Positions 26,378 through 36,562 of a stretch of DNA of 64,000 bases are shown here, piece by piece. Source of the stretch: JAVVHH01 sp964613945 (GTDB taxonomy: Bacteria; Pseudomonadota; Alphaproteobacteria; Acetobacterales; Acetobacteraceae); NCBI GenBank assembly GCA_964613945.1, contig CAZTJC010000005.1:1-64000 (forward strand). Reading direction: 5' to 3'. A program made the translations under genes and the position numbers. The notes below the pieces were generated by a model, which ran no database searches, was not told where the DNA came from, and saw only the letters and a program-made list of their open reading frames with translations. The stretch's first letter is position 1, and each line of letters starts with the position of its first letter.

Positions 26378-27234
26378 GCGCCCACTCGCCCGAACAGACC
26401 TTCCGGCTTGAACACCAACGCCAGCACCATCGGCAGGAACAGGACAACGTAGGCGAAGTCGGGCAGCAAGGCGTTGCCAAAATTGTAGATGAAGCCGATC
26501 AGAAAACTGCCCACCAGCGCCCCCCCGAGGCTACCCACGCCACCCAGGATGACCACGATCAGCGCCAGCGGCAGCATGTCGGTATCGAGCCCGGGATACG
26601 CCGAGAGGATCGGCCCGCCGACCGCGCCGCCGAAACCGGCCAGGGCGGCACCAATGAAGAACACGGTGTTGAACAAGCGGCCGACCCGGATGCCGACGCC
26701 GCGCGCCATCATGCGGTCATCCACGCCAGCGCGGATCATGGCGCCAAGCCGCGTGTAGTTCAGCAGCAATACCAGAAGGACCAGCGCGGCGACGGCGACC
26801 ACCAGCACGACCAGGCGGTAGGTCGGGAACGCATAGCCGAACGCGCGCAGCGGCCGGCTCAGCGAAGGCGGTGCGGCCAGCGGCATCGGATCCCCACCCC
26901 AGACGCTGAGGCACATGTCGGCGATGATAAAGGCGATGCCGAGCGTCACCAGCACTTGGCCTTGCTCGTTACCGGCGAGCCGGCGCAACAAGCCGCGTTC
27001 GAGCACGGCACCGAGCGCACCCACGCCGGCCGCCACGGCCAGCGCCGCAATCCAGAGCGGCCATCCCAGGTTGAGCAACGTCGCGCCGAGATAGGCGCCC
27101 AGCATGAACAAGGCGCCGTGGGCAAGGTTGGGTATGCGCAACAAGCCGAAGATCAGCGAGAAGCCGGAGGCAAGCAGGAATAGCAGGCCGCCGAATGCCA
27201 CGCTGTTCAGCGTCTGGATCAGCCAGAATTGCAT
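26374..27234 (-). CDS. livH: LivH-like permease, LIV system 1
   Basis: This 286-residue BPD_transp_2 permease has the typical start (LIQTLNSVAFGGLLFLLASG), the conserved IPNLAHGALFMLGAYLG and GVGSLGGALVGSFLIG. It begins 3 bp after the binding-protein stop and overlaps LivM. Confidence 0.92.
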   Translation of the reverse strand: MQFWLIQTLNSVAFGGLLFLLASGFSLIFGLLRIPNLAHGALFMLGAYLGATLLNLGWPLWIAALAVAAGVGALGAVLERGLLRRLAGNEQGQVLVTLGIAFIIADMCLSVWGGDPMPLAAPPSLSRPLRAFGYAFPTYRLVVLVVAVAALVLLVLLLNYTRLGAMIRAGVDDRMMARGVGIRVGRLFNTVFFIGAALAGFGGAVGGPILSAYPGLDTDMLPLALIVVILGGVGSLGGALVGSFLIGFIYNFGNALLPDFAYVVLFLPMVLALVFKPEGLFGRVGA

Positions 27235-27237
27235 GCG

Positions 27238-28470
27238 CTATTTGTCGAGAAAGCGCGCTGGCGGTGAGTCGCGACCGTAGACCGGGGCTTTCAGGAACGC
27301 CGCCGGGTCGTAGGTCCAGAACTGGCTGACGTCCGGATAGGTCTTGACCACGGTGTTGACCAGCCGGCCGTTCTTCTTCTCGACCTTGCGGATGTAGACG
27401 TTACCGACGACGTTGCCGAACTGGTCGAAGCGCACCGGTCCGCGCACCGTGTCAGGAAAACTCCCCTCGCGCACCGCTTTGATGAAGGCCGGCTTGTCCT
27501 CGATACGGGCGCCGATCTGGCCGAGTGCGGCGTTCATTACCTGTGCCGCCACGTAGGTTCCCGCCGCGTAATAACCCGGATCGGCTTTATAGTCCGATTG
27601 CATACCGGCAACGAATGCCTTGTTGGTCGGGTTATCGAGTTGGGCGGAGTACCAGTTGGTCGACACCATCCCCAGCGCATCCGCGCCCATCTGCTGCAGA
27701 ACCGCCTCATCCACTGCCGTCATGCCACCTATGATCGGAGTCGTGCCGCCATATTCCTTGTACTGCTTAAAGAAGCGGAAACCGTTGGATCCGGCGAACG
27801 ACATGAAGATGGCGTCCACGTCTTTGAACTGGGCAATAAAGGTGCCGTAATCCGGCGCGTTGAGCGGCGGCCACAGCTTCTGCACCGTTTGCCCGCCTTC
27901 ATCCTCGAACACGCGCTGGAACCCGGCATTCTGCTCCTGGCCAAAGGCCATGTCGTCGCCGATTGTCGCGATGCGCTTGTAGTTCAGCTCCTTGCGCGCA
28001 TAGTCGGCCAGCACCTGTGCGCATTGCGCCGACGACGATGTGACCCGGCAGAACCACGGATCGGGGTGCCGCTGGGTGATGTCCTCCGCTGCCGCGACGC
28101 TGAACACCGGGATGTTCTTTTCCTTGGTGTAGTCGTCGATCGCCAACGCCTCGAACGCCGCCAATGGCCCGATGATGGCGGAAACGTTGTTTCGCTCCAC
28201 CAGTTCCTGCGTCTTGGAGCGAGTATTGGCCGGCACCCCGCCGGTGTCGGCAGTGAACAGTTCGATTGCGCGCCCGGCCATCTTGTTGCCGTTCTGCTTG
28301 AGCCATAGCTGCAGGCCCTGCTCCATCTGGATTCCGCCTGCGGCGAGCGGCCCGGTCTTGACCGTCAGAAAGCCGAGCCGGATCGGGCCCGCCTCCTGAG
28401 CGCGGGCGCGGCTGGCCAGCGAGAGAGCGAGACTACTGCCGAGGAATGTGCGTCGGCCGATGGTCGTCAT
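27238..28470 (-). CDS. livK: LivK-like substrate-binding protein, LIV system 1
   Basis: This 410-residue periplasmic protein has a Tat-like leader (GRRTFLGSSLALSLASRARAQ) and a Peripla_BP_6 body: IRLGFLTVKTGPLAAGG, TQELVERNNVSAIIGPL, VFSVAAAEDITQ, GDDMAFGQEQNAGFQ. Its ATG overlaps the CocE stop (ATGA), coupling uptake to the hydrolase. The binding site is unlike classical leucine-binding proteins in sequence, so the ligand may be an aromatic or amide compound (inference). Confidence 0.9.
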   Translation of the reverse strand: MTTIGRRTFLGSSLALSLASRARAQEAGPIRLGFLTVKTGPLAAGGIQMEQGLQLWLKQNGNKMAGRAIELFTADTGGVPANTRSKTQELVERNNVSAIIGPLAAFEALAIDDYTKEKNIPVFSVAAAEDITQRHPDPWFCRVTSSSAQCAQVLADYARKELNYKRIATIGDDMAFGQEQNAGFQRVFEDEGGQTVQKLWPPLNAPDYGTFIAQFKDVDAIFMSFAGSNGFRFFKQYKEYGGTTPIIGGMTAVDEAVLQQMGADALGMVSTNWYSAQLDNPTNKAFVAGMQSDYKADPGYYAAGTYVAAQVMNAALGQIGARIEDKPAFIKAVREGSFPDTVRGPVRFDQFGNVVGNVYIRKVEKKNGRLVNTVVKTYPDVSQFWTYDPAAFLKAPVYGRDSPPARFLDK

Positions 28471-30110
28471 GATGCCTCCAGTGCGATGCGGGACGGGATG
28501 ATGGGCAGCAGCAGCATCGGTCGTTGCCCCGCCGTTGCGTGCAGCGTGGTCCGGCCGGCGAACAACGCCGGTGGTCGATCGGTTGGGTCGTCGTGCAGGA
28601 AAGGCCCGCATCCGCGCAGCACGTTCTTGAAGTTGGACAACTTGCCGCCGTCCACGGCCGCCTCGTAGTCGCGCCCGCGCACGCTGAGCCCGATACGGTG
28701 ACCCGGCGGCACAACGATGCTGGTCGGCCATATCTCGATGTCGAGCTGAACGATCTCGCCGGGCGTGAGCGGCTCGGGGTCAGTGTGGGTGTGATACGGG
28801 CGGTAGGGCAGCGACAAGGCTGGGTCGAGCGCCCGATGCGAGGCGCGCAGCCAGCCTTGACCGATCGGCGTGTGCGGATCGATCGCGCCCTGGAACGTGA
28901 TCTCGTGCAGGTCGGGCGTGAACACGCGCAGCACCACGAATAGGTCGGCATCGGCAGTGCTGGACGACACGAACAGCCGCACGGCGGACGGGCCGGTGAT
29001 CTCCGTCTCCTGCTCGACCGGCGGCGTCAGGAACGTCACGCCGTCACCCATGGCGTCGAAATCGAGCGTGCCGTTGGTCGATGCCGGTCCGAGCACCTGA
29101 GCGTTCAAGTCTAGGCCGTACTCGATCCATTGCGTGTCGGCGAGCGGCCATGCGGTCTCCGAGCGCGCCTCGAAGCGGTCGGGATGGCGNNNNNNNNNNN
29201 NNNNNNNNNNNNNNNNNNNNNNNNNNNNNNNNNNNNNNNNNNNNNNNNNNNNNNNNNNNNNNNNNNNNNNNNNNNNNNNNNNNNNNNNNCCGCCCCAGTT
29301 GGCTGCCGAGAGGAACGGCACCGTCACGCGCGACCAATCGGGCGAGCGTGCGCGGTGGTAGTCGTCGTCCAACGGGTGGGCGAGGATGTCCCGGCCGAAA
29401 TCGCACCGGTTCGCCGCCAGCGTCGCCTCGTCGAGCGTATCCGGGCCGCAGACCAACTGACCCGTCACCACGCTGCGCGGTCCGCGCTCGCCAAGCCCGT
29501 TCTGCACCGTCTTGACCTGCATGTCGTACCAGTTGGCCCAGAACGTGCTGACGATGCCGCCATGGTGCGTCATGTCACGATACCAGTCCGCCGCGCCTTC
29601 CCAGATGCACATCGCTGCCAGGTGCGGTGGCTGCCGGCTGGCAACCTGCCATTGGTTGATCCCGTAATAGCTGATGCCGTTCAGCCCGACCCGGCCGTTG
29701 CTCCAGTCCTGCGATCCGGCCCACTCGATGCAGTCGTAGAAGTCCTGCGTCTCGCGCGGGCTGAAATGGTCCACATAACCCGGCGACCGCCCGCAACCAC
29801 GGCTGTCGACGCGCACGCACGCGTAGCCGTCCGGCACCCATTTCTCCGGATCGACCACCTCCCAGTTCTGGTAGCGGTTGCTCGATCCGGCGGCCACGTC
29901 CGGATGCTGCTCAACCATGCGGTTCCAGGCGCTCGGATAGCCGTCCTGGAACAGCAAACCTTTGGCATAGGGCCCGTAGGTGAGCAGCACCGGATGCCGC
30001 CCTTCGACCACCGGGCGAAACACGTCGGCGCGCAACTCGAGGCCATCATCCATCTCGATGACGATGTCCCAATCGATGCGCATACCGTCGCGTATTTCGC
30101 TGGTGGTCAT
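28467..30110 (-). CDS. CocE/NonD-family hydrolase, interrupted by gap
   Basis: This is an X-Pro dipeptidyl-peptidase/cocaine-esterase-type serine hydrolase. The nucleophile motif is LNGISYYG (G-x-S-Y-x-G), preceded by DSRGCGRSPGYVD and FSPRETQDFYDCIEWAGSQDWSNG. The C-terminal jelly-roll (VPPGHRIGLSVRGRDYE) is present. The gap falls after PFLSAANWGG, where about 55 residues with the catalytic Asp/His region are expected, so the real gap is probably longer than 100 bp. ATG 30110 (MTTSEIRDG) with GGGGAA upstream is preferred over a TTG five codons earlier. No signal peptide is seen. It likely cleaves an ester or amide of the imported substrate. Confidence 0.85.
   Translation of the reverse strand: MTTSEIRDGMRIDWDIVIEMDDGLELRADVFRPVVEGRHPVLLTYGPYAKGLLFQDGYPSAWNRMVEQHPDVAAGSSNRYQNWEVVDPEKWVPDGYACVRVDSRGCGRSPGYVDHFSPRETQDFYDCIEWAGSQDWSNGRVGLNGISYYGINQWQVASRQPPHLAAMCIWEGAADWYRDMTHHGGIVSTFWANWYDMQVKTVQNGLGERGPRSVVTGQLVCGPDTLDEATLAANRCDFGRDILAHPLDDDYHRARSPDWSRVTVPFLSAANWGXXXXXXXXXXXXXXXXXXXXXXXXXXXXXXXXXXRHPDRFEARSETAWPLADTQWIEYGLDLNAQVLGPASTNGTLDFDAMGDGVTFLTPPVEQETEITGPSAVRLFVSSSTADADLFVVLRVFTPDLHEITFQGAIDPHTPIGQGWLRASHRALDPALSLPYRPYHTHTDPEPLTPGEIVQLDIEIWPTSIVVPPGHRIGLSVRGRDYEAAVDGGKLSNFKNVLRGCGPFLHDDPTDRPPALFAGRTTLHATAGQRPMLLLPIIPSRIALEAS
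29190..29289. other. Assembly gap (100 N) inside the CocE gene
   Basis: A 100-N placeholder. The reading frame happens to agree on both sides with 100 bases inserted, but family alignment suggests about 160-170 bp is missing. Confidence 0.95.
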
Positions 30111-30173
30111 GCAGGCGTTCCCCAAGGCGGCTTTGCCGTCCTTTATTTTCGAGCGTTCTCGTCGCGCTTAATT

Positions 30174-30183
30174 ATCGAGCGAC
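30174..30183. promoter_or_regulatory. Candidate shared operator upstream of CocE
   Basis: ATCGAGCGAC lies 64 bp upstream of the CocE start and differs from the ATCGWWCGAT-type sites at 31131 and 37811 by two bases. A nearby TTTTCGAGCG (about 30146) resembles a further half-site. Confidence 0.35.
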
Positions 30184-30217
30184 AGATAAGCGCGTCGCCA
30201 ATGCGGATGCAAGCGCG

Positions 30218-31096
30218 CTAAGCGGGGAGGCCGGCCATTCGTTGCAGAACGTCACACACCGCCGCCGTGTCATGCGAAGCGTGGCCGAGCGACATCGCGC
30301 TGGAATAGACCGGGATGCAGGCGCTGAGCAGCGGCGTCGGCACGCCCAATGCGGTAGCGAACTGGCCGATGATCGCCATGTCCTTTTGCCAGATCGACAC
30401 TTTCATCGTCGCCGGCTCGTATTCGCCGCTCGCCATCATCGGCGCGCGCAACTCGAATACGCGCGACGTTCCCGCGCCGGCGCCGATCAGGTCCACCACC
30501 TGCTTCGGGTCGAGCCCGGCCTTCATGCCGAGCACCATCGCCTCGGCGGAGGCGACGTTGTGGATCGCGACCAGCAGGTTGGCGACGTATTTCATCCGGC
30601 TGCCATTGCCATACGCGCCGACATCGTGCGTGGCACGCGCGAAGCCGTCGAAGAACGGCCTGATCCGCTCGATCGCCGCGCTGTCCCCGCTGGCGTAGAT
30701 CACCAGATCGCGCGTCTTGGCTTGCGAGCCGGTGCCGCTGATCGGGCAATCCAGTGCGATATGCCCGGCGGCGGCGAGCGTCTCGCCGAACTTGATCTTG
30801 TCCTCGAGCGCCATGGTGCTGGCCTCCACCACGACCCGTGTCGGCGCACCACATGCGGCGATGGCGGCGGCGGTCGCGTGCAGCGCGGCCGGGGAGGGAA
30901 GACTGGTCATGATCACCGGCGCCGCCTGCACCAGCGCAGCAAGATCTTCGTGCACCGTGACGCCGGCCGCCTGCGCCGCCTGGCGGGCCGCCGGGTCCGG
31001 ATCAAAGCCGTGCATGCGCCAGCCGCTCTGCACCAGATTGGCCGACATTGCGCCGCCCATGATGCCCAGCCCAATGAGTCCGGCTTCTTTGTCCAT
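30218..31096 (-). CDS. Beta-hydroxyacid dehydrogenase-family oxidoreductase
   Basis: This 292-residue NAD(P)-dependent enzyme of the 3-hydroxyisobutyrate/tartronate-semialdehyde family has the Rossmann motif GLIGLGIMGGAMSANL, substrate signature DCPISGTGSQAKTRDL and catalytic Lys in GSRMKYVANLL. ATG 31096 is chosen because GGGGAG lies upstream; the frame above it is open only into the divergent promoter. It is divergent from a second family member at 31170. It may reduce or oxidise a short hydroxyacid late in the pathway (inference). Confidence 0.88.
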   Translation of the reverse strand: MDKEAGLIGLGIMGGAMSANLVQSGWRMHGFDPDPAARQAAQAAGVTVHEDLAALVQAAPVIMTSLPSPAALHATAAAIAACGAPTRVVVEASTMALEDKIKFGETLAAAGHIALDCPISGTGSQAKTRDLVIYASGDSAAIERIRPFFDGFARATHDVGAYGNGSRMKYVANLLVAIHNVASAEAMVLGMKAGLDPKQVVDLIGAGAGTSRVFELRAPMMASGEYEPATMKVSIWQKDMAIIGQFATALGVPTPLLSACIPVYSSAMSLGHASHDTAAVCDVLQRMAGLPA

Positions 31097-31130
31097 GGCG
31101 TTGCTCCCCGTGATGTCGCTCGTTATAGCG

Positions 31131-31140
31131 ATCGAACGAT
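31131..31140. promoter_or_regulatory. ATCG-AA-CGAT dyad in a divergent promoter
   Basis: GATCGAACGATC (31130-31141) is a perfect dyad in the 73-bp region between the two divergent dehydrogenase genes. Its complement TGATCGTTCGAT recurs exactly at 37809-37820, upstream of the LIV-system-2 binding protein. Confidence 0.5.
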
Positions 31141-31169
31141 CAATAAGCCGCAAAATGCAGGAGACGTCC

Positions 31170-32057
31170 ATGCGTATCGGGTTCGCCGGAATGGGAAAGA
31201 TGGGCGCCGCGATGGCCGCGCGCTTGGCCGAGCAGGGTCATTCGCCGTTGGTTTGGAACCGTACTCGCACCCGCGCCGACGCTACCAGCCTGGTCGTCGC
31301 CGACACGCCGGCGGCGCTGGCCGACCGTACCGATATCGTCCTCACCAGCCTGTTCGACGATGCCGCCGCGGAGAGCGTCTTCCACGGCCCGGACGGACTG
31401 TTGTCCACCGATCTCACGGGCAAGCTCGTCGTCGAAATGAGCACGCTGCGCCCGCACACGCAGGTGGCGCTGGCCGAGGCTGTGCGGGCCCGTGGCGGGG
31501 CTGCGATCGAGTGCCCGGTCGGCGGCACGACGGGGCCGGCGCGGGCCGGCACGCTGCTGGGGCTGGCCGGAGGTGCGGCCGACGATGTCGCGCGGGCACG
31601 GCCGGTGCTGGACCTGCTGTGCCGCCGGGTCGAGCATGTGGGCGGTCATGGCGCGGCGGCATCGCTGAAGTTGGCGATCAATTTGCCGTTGCTGGTGTTC
31701 TGGCAGTCCTTCGGCGAGGCCAACGCCCTGGTGCGCCATCTCGGGCTTGACCCGGGCTGGCTGGTCGAGCTTTTCGCCGACACGTCCGGCGCCCCGGCGG
31801 TATTGAGGAACCGTGGGGAGGCGATCGCGGCGACGTTGGCCGGCACGGAGCCTGGTGCCGTGAGTTTCGACATCGATTCCATCCGCAAGGACCTCTCGAC
31901 CATGGTGGCCGAAGCCGGGTCGCGCAACGTGGCGCTACCCGCTGCCAGTGCCGCGTTGGCGAGCTTCGACGAGGCCAGTGCGGCCGGTTGGGGTGAGCGG
32001 GATTGCACCTGGCTACCGGTGTTCTGGGCGGCCAAGGCCGACCATCAGCCAGGCTGA
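31170..32057 (+). CDS. Beta-hydroxyacid dehydrogenase-family oxidoreductase, second
   Basis: This 295-residue protein has MRIGFAGMGKMGAAMAARL as its nucleotide-binding start, ECPVGGTTGPARAGTL as its substrate motif and catalytic Lys in AASLKLAINLP. ATG 31170 is preferred over ATG 31155 because AGGAG sits 6-7 nt upstream. It is divergent from its paralogue and followed by the luciferase-like gene. The two paralogues differ throughout, so they probably act on different hydroxyacids. Confidence 0.88.
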   Translation: MRIGFAGMGKMGAAMAARLAEQGHSPLVWNRTRTRADATSLVVADTPAALADRTDIVLTSLFDDAAAESVFHGPDGLLSTDLTGKLVVEMSTLRPHTQVALAEAVRARGGAAIECPVGGTTGPARAGTLLGLAGGAADDVARARPVLDLLCRRVEHVGGHGAAASLKLAINLPLLVFWQSFGEANALVRHLGLDPGWLVELFADTSGAPAVLRNRGEAIAATLAGTEPGAVSFDIDSIRKDLSTMVAEAGSRNVALPAASAALASFDEASAAGWGERDCTWLPVFWAAKADHQPG

Positions 32058-32138
32058 TAGCCCGGCGCATAATCGATAATGACGGCGGTGTGCGTCTCTG
32101 GCCTATGCTGCCGCCAACGAAAACATCCGAGGAACACC

Positions 32139-33245
32139 ATGCAGCTCGGTTTCTTCACCATGCCAATTCATCCGCTCGAGAAGGATTGGCGCCAGTCACT
32201 CCGCGAAGACCGCGAAACCTTTATCCTGGCCGACGAACTGGGCTTCAGCGAGGCTTATGTCGGTGAGCACACCACCGACAAGGCGGAGAACATCACCTCC
32301 TGCACGCTGTTCCTGGCGAGCCTGGTAGGGCGCACCAAGCAGATCCGCCTCGGCACCGGCACGGTCAACCTGCCCAACACGCATCCGGCCCGCGTCGCCG
32401 GCGAGATCGCCATGCTCGACCATATGTTGGATGGCCGGCTCAACTTCGGCATCAGCCCGGGCGGCCTACCCTCCGATGCGGAAGCGTTCGGCACGCTGGG
32501 CGCTGACCGCGCCGCGATGTTCGTGGAAGCAATCGATCAGGTGTTGCAGATCTGGTCGAGCGAGCCGCCCTACAACATTGTCGGCAAATATTGGTCGGTG
32601 ACGACGGAAAAGACGTTGATCGCCGATATCGGGCAAGGCCTGATCCCCAAGCCGCTGCAGGCCCCGCATCCGCCCATCGTCGTCACCGTCGTGGCCCCGT
32701 TTTCCAAGGGCGTCACCGAAGCGGCGGCGCGCGGCTGGGAGCCGATCAGCGCCAACTTCCTGATGCCACAATGGGTGCGCAGCCATTGGCCGAAATACGT
32801 CGAGGGATGCGTTCGCGCCGGCCGCCCGGCCGACCCGGCCAACTGGCGCGTCGCTAAGAGCATTTGCGTCGCCGACGATCGCGAAACTGCCCGCCGCTAC
32901 GCGACCGACCCTGATAGTCCATATCGTTTCTACTACAAGCAACTCCTGACCAAGATGAAGCGCGCCGGGCGGGCCGAGCTGTTCAAGGAAGACCGTAGCC
33001 AGACCGACGACAGCGTCACGCTTGACGCCATCTGCGACCGCCTCATCATCCACGGTACCGCCGACGAGGTGGCCGACAAGCTGCTGGCTTTCCGCGACGA
33101 GGTTGGTGATTTTGGCACGCTGCTCTACGCCGGTCACGATTGGGCCGATCGCGACATCGCCCGGCGCAGCAAGGTGCTGATGGCCGAGCAGGTGATGCCC
33201 CGCATCAACGCCGCGATCGGCCGCGAACGGCATGCCGCCGAGTAG
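32139..33245 (+). CDS. LLM-class flavin-dependent monooxygenase
   Basis: This 368-residue luciferase-like protein starts MQLGFFTMPIHP and carries DELGFSEAYVGEH, IRLGTGTVNLPNTHPARVA and GRLNFGISPG, all standard for the bacterial luciferase/alkanal monooxygenase superfamily, which uses FMNH2 and O2. ATG 32139 follows GAGGAA. The reduced flavin could come from the flavin reductase at 45154 (inference). Its 3' end lies 5 bp from the convergent LivF gene. Confidence 0.9.
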   Translation: MQLGFFTMPIHPLEKDWRQSLREDRETFILADELGFSEAYVGEHTTDKAENITSCTLFLASLVGRTKQIRLGTGTVNLPNTHPARVAGEIAMLDHMLDGRLNFGISPGGLPSDAEAFGTLGADRAAMFVEAIDQVLQIWSSEPPYNIVGKYWSVTTEKTLIADIGQGLIPKPLQAPHPPIVVTVVAPFSKGVTEAAARGWEPISANFLMPQWVRSHWPKYVEGCVRAGRPADPANWRVAKSICVADDRETARRYATDPDSPYRFYYKQLLTKMKRAGRAELFKEDRSQTDDSVTLDAICDRLIIHGTADEVADKLLAFRDEVGDFGTLLYAGHDWADRDIARRSKVLMAEQVMPRINAAIGRERHAAE

Positions 33246-33250
33246 TCATC

Positions 33251-33955
33251 TCAAACGGAGCAATACCGCTCCTTCAACGCCTCATCAGCAAGCAATGCGG
33301 CGGCCCGGTCCTCGTAGACGATCTGGCCGCCGTCCATGATGTAGGCCCGGTCTGCGATCCCCAAGGCAAGCTCCACGTTCTGTTCGACCAACAGGATCGT
33401 CGTGCCTTGCTCGCGCATGGTGGTGAACAGCGCCATCATCTCGTCCACCAGGATCGGCATGATGCCCTCGCTCGGCTCGTCGAGCATCAGCAGCTTCGGC
33501 CGGCTCACCGTGGCGCGCGCGATCGCCAGCATCTGCTGTTCACCGCCCGACATGGTCAATGCCATCTGGTCGAGCCGCTCGGCCAGCCTTGGGAAGATCG
33601 TTGCCACCTCGTCGATTACCTCGCGCTCCGGCCGCTTCACCTTGGCAGCCAGCAAGCCGAGCCGGATATTGTCGCGCACCGTCAGCCCGGCGACGATGCG
33701 CCGCTCCTCCGGCACGTAGCCGAGGCCAAGCCCGTTACGGAGGTGGGCCGGCTTGCCCAGCAACTCGGCGCCGTCGAAGCGGACGCTGCCCGCGGCGCGC
33801 CCAGCCAGGCCCATGACGGCGCGTAACGTCGTGGTCTTGCCCGCGCCGTTGCGCCCCACCAGGCAGACGATCTCGCCTCGCTGAACCGTCAGGTCGATCC
33901 CTTGCAGGATATGGCTGCGGCCATACCACGCCTGCAGCCCCTGAATCTGCAGCAC
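33251..33955 (-). CDS. livF: LivF-like ABC ATPase, LIV system 2
   Basis: This 234-residue protein has GRNGAGKTT, TMSGGEQQMLAIARAT, LLMLDEPSEGIMP and LVEQNVELAL. It begins at GTG 33955, 3 bp after the LivG stop, and is the last gene of the leftward LIV-2 operon. Confidence 0.92.
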   Translation of the reverse strand: MLQIQGLQAWYGRSHILQGIDLTVQRGEIVCLVGRNGAGKTTTLRAVMGLAGRAAGSVRFDGAELLGKPAHLRNGLGLGYVPEERRIVAGLTVRDNIRLGLLAAKVKRPEREVIDEVATIFPRLAERLDQMALTMSGGEQQMLAIARATVSRPKLLMLDEPSEGIMPILVDEMMALFTTMREQGTTILLVEQNVELALGIADRAYIMDGGQIVYEDRAAALLADEALKERYCSV

Positions 33956-33958
33956 CGC

Positions 33959-34704
<746 letters not shown>

Positions 34705-34708
<4 letters not shown>

Positions 34709-35670
34709 CGGCGCAACCGCGTCAGGACCGTGCCCCAGACCCCGAGCGGGAAGAACAGCACGCAGGCGATGTAGGCCACGCCCGCCACCAACTGCCAATG
34801 CACCGTGTACAGCGAAACCAGGTTCTCCAGCAGCAGGAATAGCCCGGCACCGATGAACGGGCCGAAGAATGTCCCCATACCGCCCAGCAGCGCCATCATC
34901 ACCGCCTGGCCGGACGTCTGATAGCTGAGCGTCTCCAGTGGCACGATGCCGAGATGCAGCGCCTGTAATGCACCGGCCAAGCCGCAAAACGCGCCGGAGA
35001 GCGTGAACGCCAACAGCCGGGTCGCCCGGACGTCGAAGCCACAGGCGCGCGCCCGCGCCTCGTTCTCCCGCACCGCCTCGAGCACGGCGCCGAACGGCGA
35101 GGCAAGGATGCGCGACAGCACGAACAGCGCCGCGATGACGATGACCGCGACGACGTAGTAGCGCGTCGTCGGATCCACGAAATCCAGCGGCCCGATCGCC
35201 GTCAGCCGAATACCACGCAACCCGTTCTCGCCGCCGGTCCAGTCCGTCGCCTGCAGCGCGGCATAGTACACGCATTGCGACAGCGCCAATGTCACCATCG
35301 CGAAGTAGATCCCCCGCGTGCGCACCGCCAGCGCGCCCATCACTGCTGCCATCGCCATGCCGGCGAACACGGCCAGAATGATGCCGGCCCACCACGGCAC
35401 GCCGAACCGCGTCATTACAATGCCGCAGCCATACGCGCCGGCGCCGAGCAGGGCCGAATGCCCGAACGACAGCAGCCCGGCATAGCCGTAGAGCATGTTG
35501 AACCCGAGCGCGAAAAGCCCGTAGATCAGGATGTTCACCGCGATCGCCTTGAACGGCATCAGCAGCGGAAACACCAAAAGGAAGATGGCCGCCAGCAACA
35601 CCCGATGCTGCTGCGCCAGCGCCAACCAATCGCGCCGATCCGACACGGCGACGTCCCGTACGGCGTCCAT
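34705..35670 (-). CDS. livM: LivM-like permease, LIV system 2
   Basis: This 321-residue BPD_transp_2 permease has LGFNMLYGYAGLLSFGHSALLGAGAYG, TDWTGGENGLRGI and GGMGTFFGPFIGAGL. Its ATG overlaps the LivH stop (TGATG). Confidence 0.92.
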
Positions 35671-36554
35671 CAGCTCATCAGCCCGGCACGGCCAAAGAAG
35701 CCCTGCGGCCGCACCAGCAGCACGATCGCCATCAGCGCGAAGATCGACACCTGCGCCATCTCGGGCGCAACCAGCGACACCATGCTCACCACCACGCCCA
35801 CCAGCAATCCCGCCAGCACGGCCCCCAGCAGCGACCCCATGCCGCCCACCACCGTGACCACGAAGGCGATCGCCAGCACGCTGTTGCCCATCTCCGGGCT
35901 CGCTCCCTGCAACGGCGCCGCCAGCAGCCCGGCCAGCGCCGCCAGCCCGGTGCCGATGCCGAACACCATCAGCCAGACCCGGCCCACATCGATGCCGAGG
36001 ATGCGCACGATCTGCGGGTCCCGCGCCCCGGCGCGGATGATCAGCCCGTAATTGGTCCGCTCCAGGAACAGCCACAGCAGCACCAGCACCACCGCGGTCA
36101 CGCCGATGACGAACAGGCGATAGGTCGGGAAATAGCCGACGCCGATATCGGTGGCGCCAATCAGTGCGTCAGGAATGTCGAACGGCAGATCCTGCGGCCC
36201 CGCCAGCACCCGCACGCCCTCGACCAGGAAGTAGGACAGCCCGAAGGTCAGCAGCAGCGGATAGTCGATGCCCCGCCCATACAACGGCCGGATCAAAAAC
36301 CGCTCGACCAGCAACCCGAGCGACCCCACCAGCAGCGGCACCAGCAACAGGCACGGGAAGAACCCGACCCCGAGACCCAGCAGCCCCACCCCGGCGAACG
36401 CGCCCAGCATATAAAACGCCCCGTGCGCGAAATTCACTACGGTCAGCATGCCGAACAGCAGCGACATGCCAAGCGCCACCAGGATATATACCGCTCCAAG
36501 CGCCAGCCCGGCAAAGAGTTGCAGGATCAACAGATCCAGCGTGATCCCGTCCAT
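35670..36554 (-). CDS. livH: LivH-like permease, LIV system 2
   Basis: This 294-residue permease has LALGAVYILVALGMSLLFGM, TVVNFAHGAFYMLGAF and GGMGSLLGAVLAGLLVG. It starts 8 bp downstream of the binding-protein stop. Confidence 0.92.
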   Translation of the reverse strand: MDGITLDLLILQLFAGLALGAVYILVALGMSLLFGMLTVVNFAHGAFYMLGAFAGVGLLGLGVGFFPCLLLVPLLVGSLGLLVERFLIRPLYGRGIDYPLLLTFGLSYFLVEGVRVLAGPQDLPFDIPDALIGATDIGVGYFPTYRLFVIGVTAVVLVLLWLFLERTNYGLIIRAGARDPQIVRILGIDVGRVWLMVFGIGTGLAALAGLLAAPLQGASPEMGNSVLAIAFVVTVVGGMGSLLGAVLAGLLVGVVVSMVSLVAPEMAQVSIFALMAIVLLVRPQGFFGRAGLMS

Positions 36555-36562
36555 GCCGGCGG

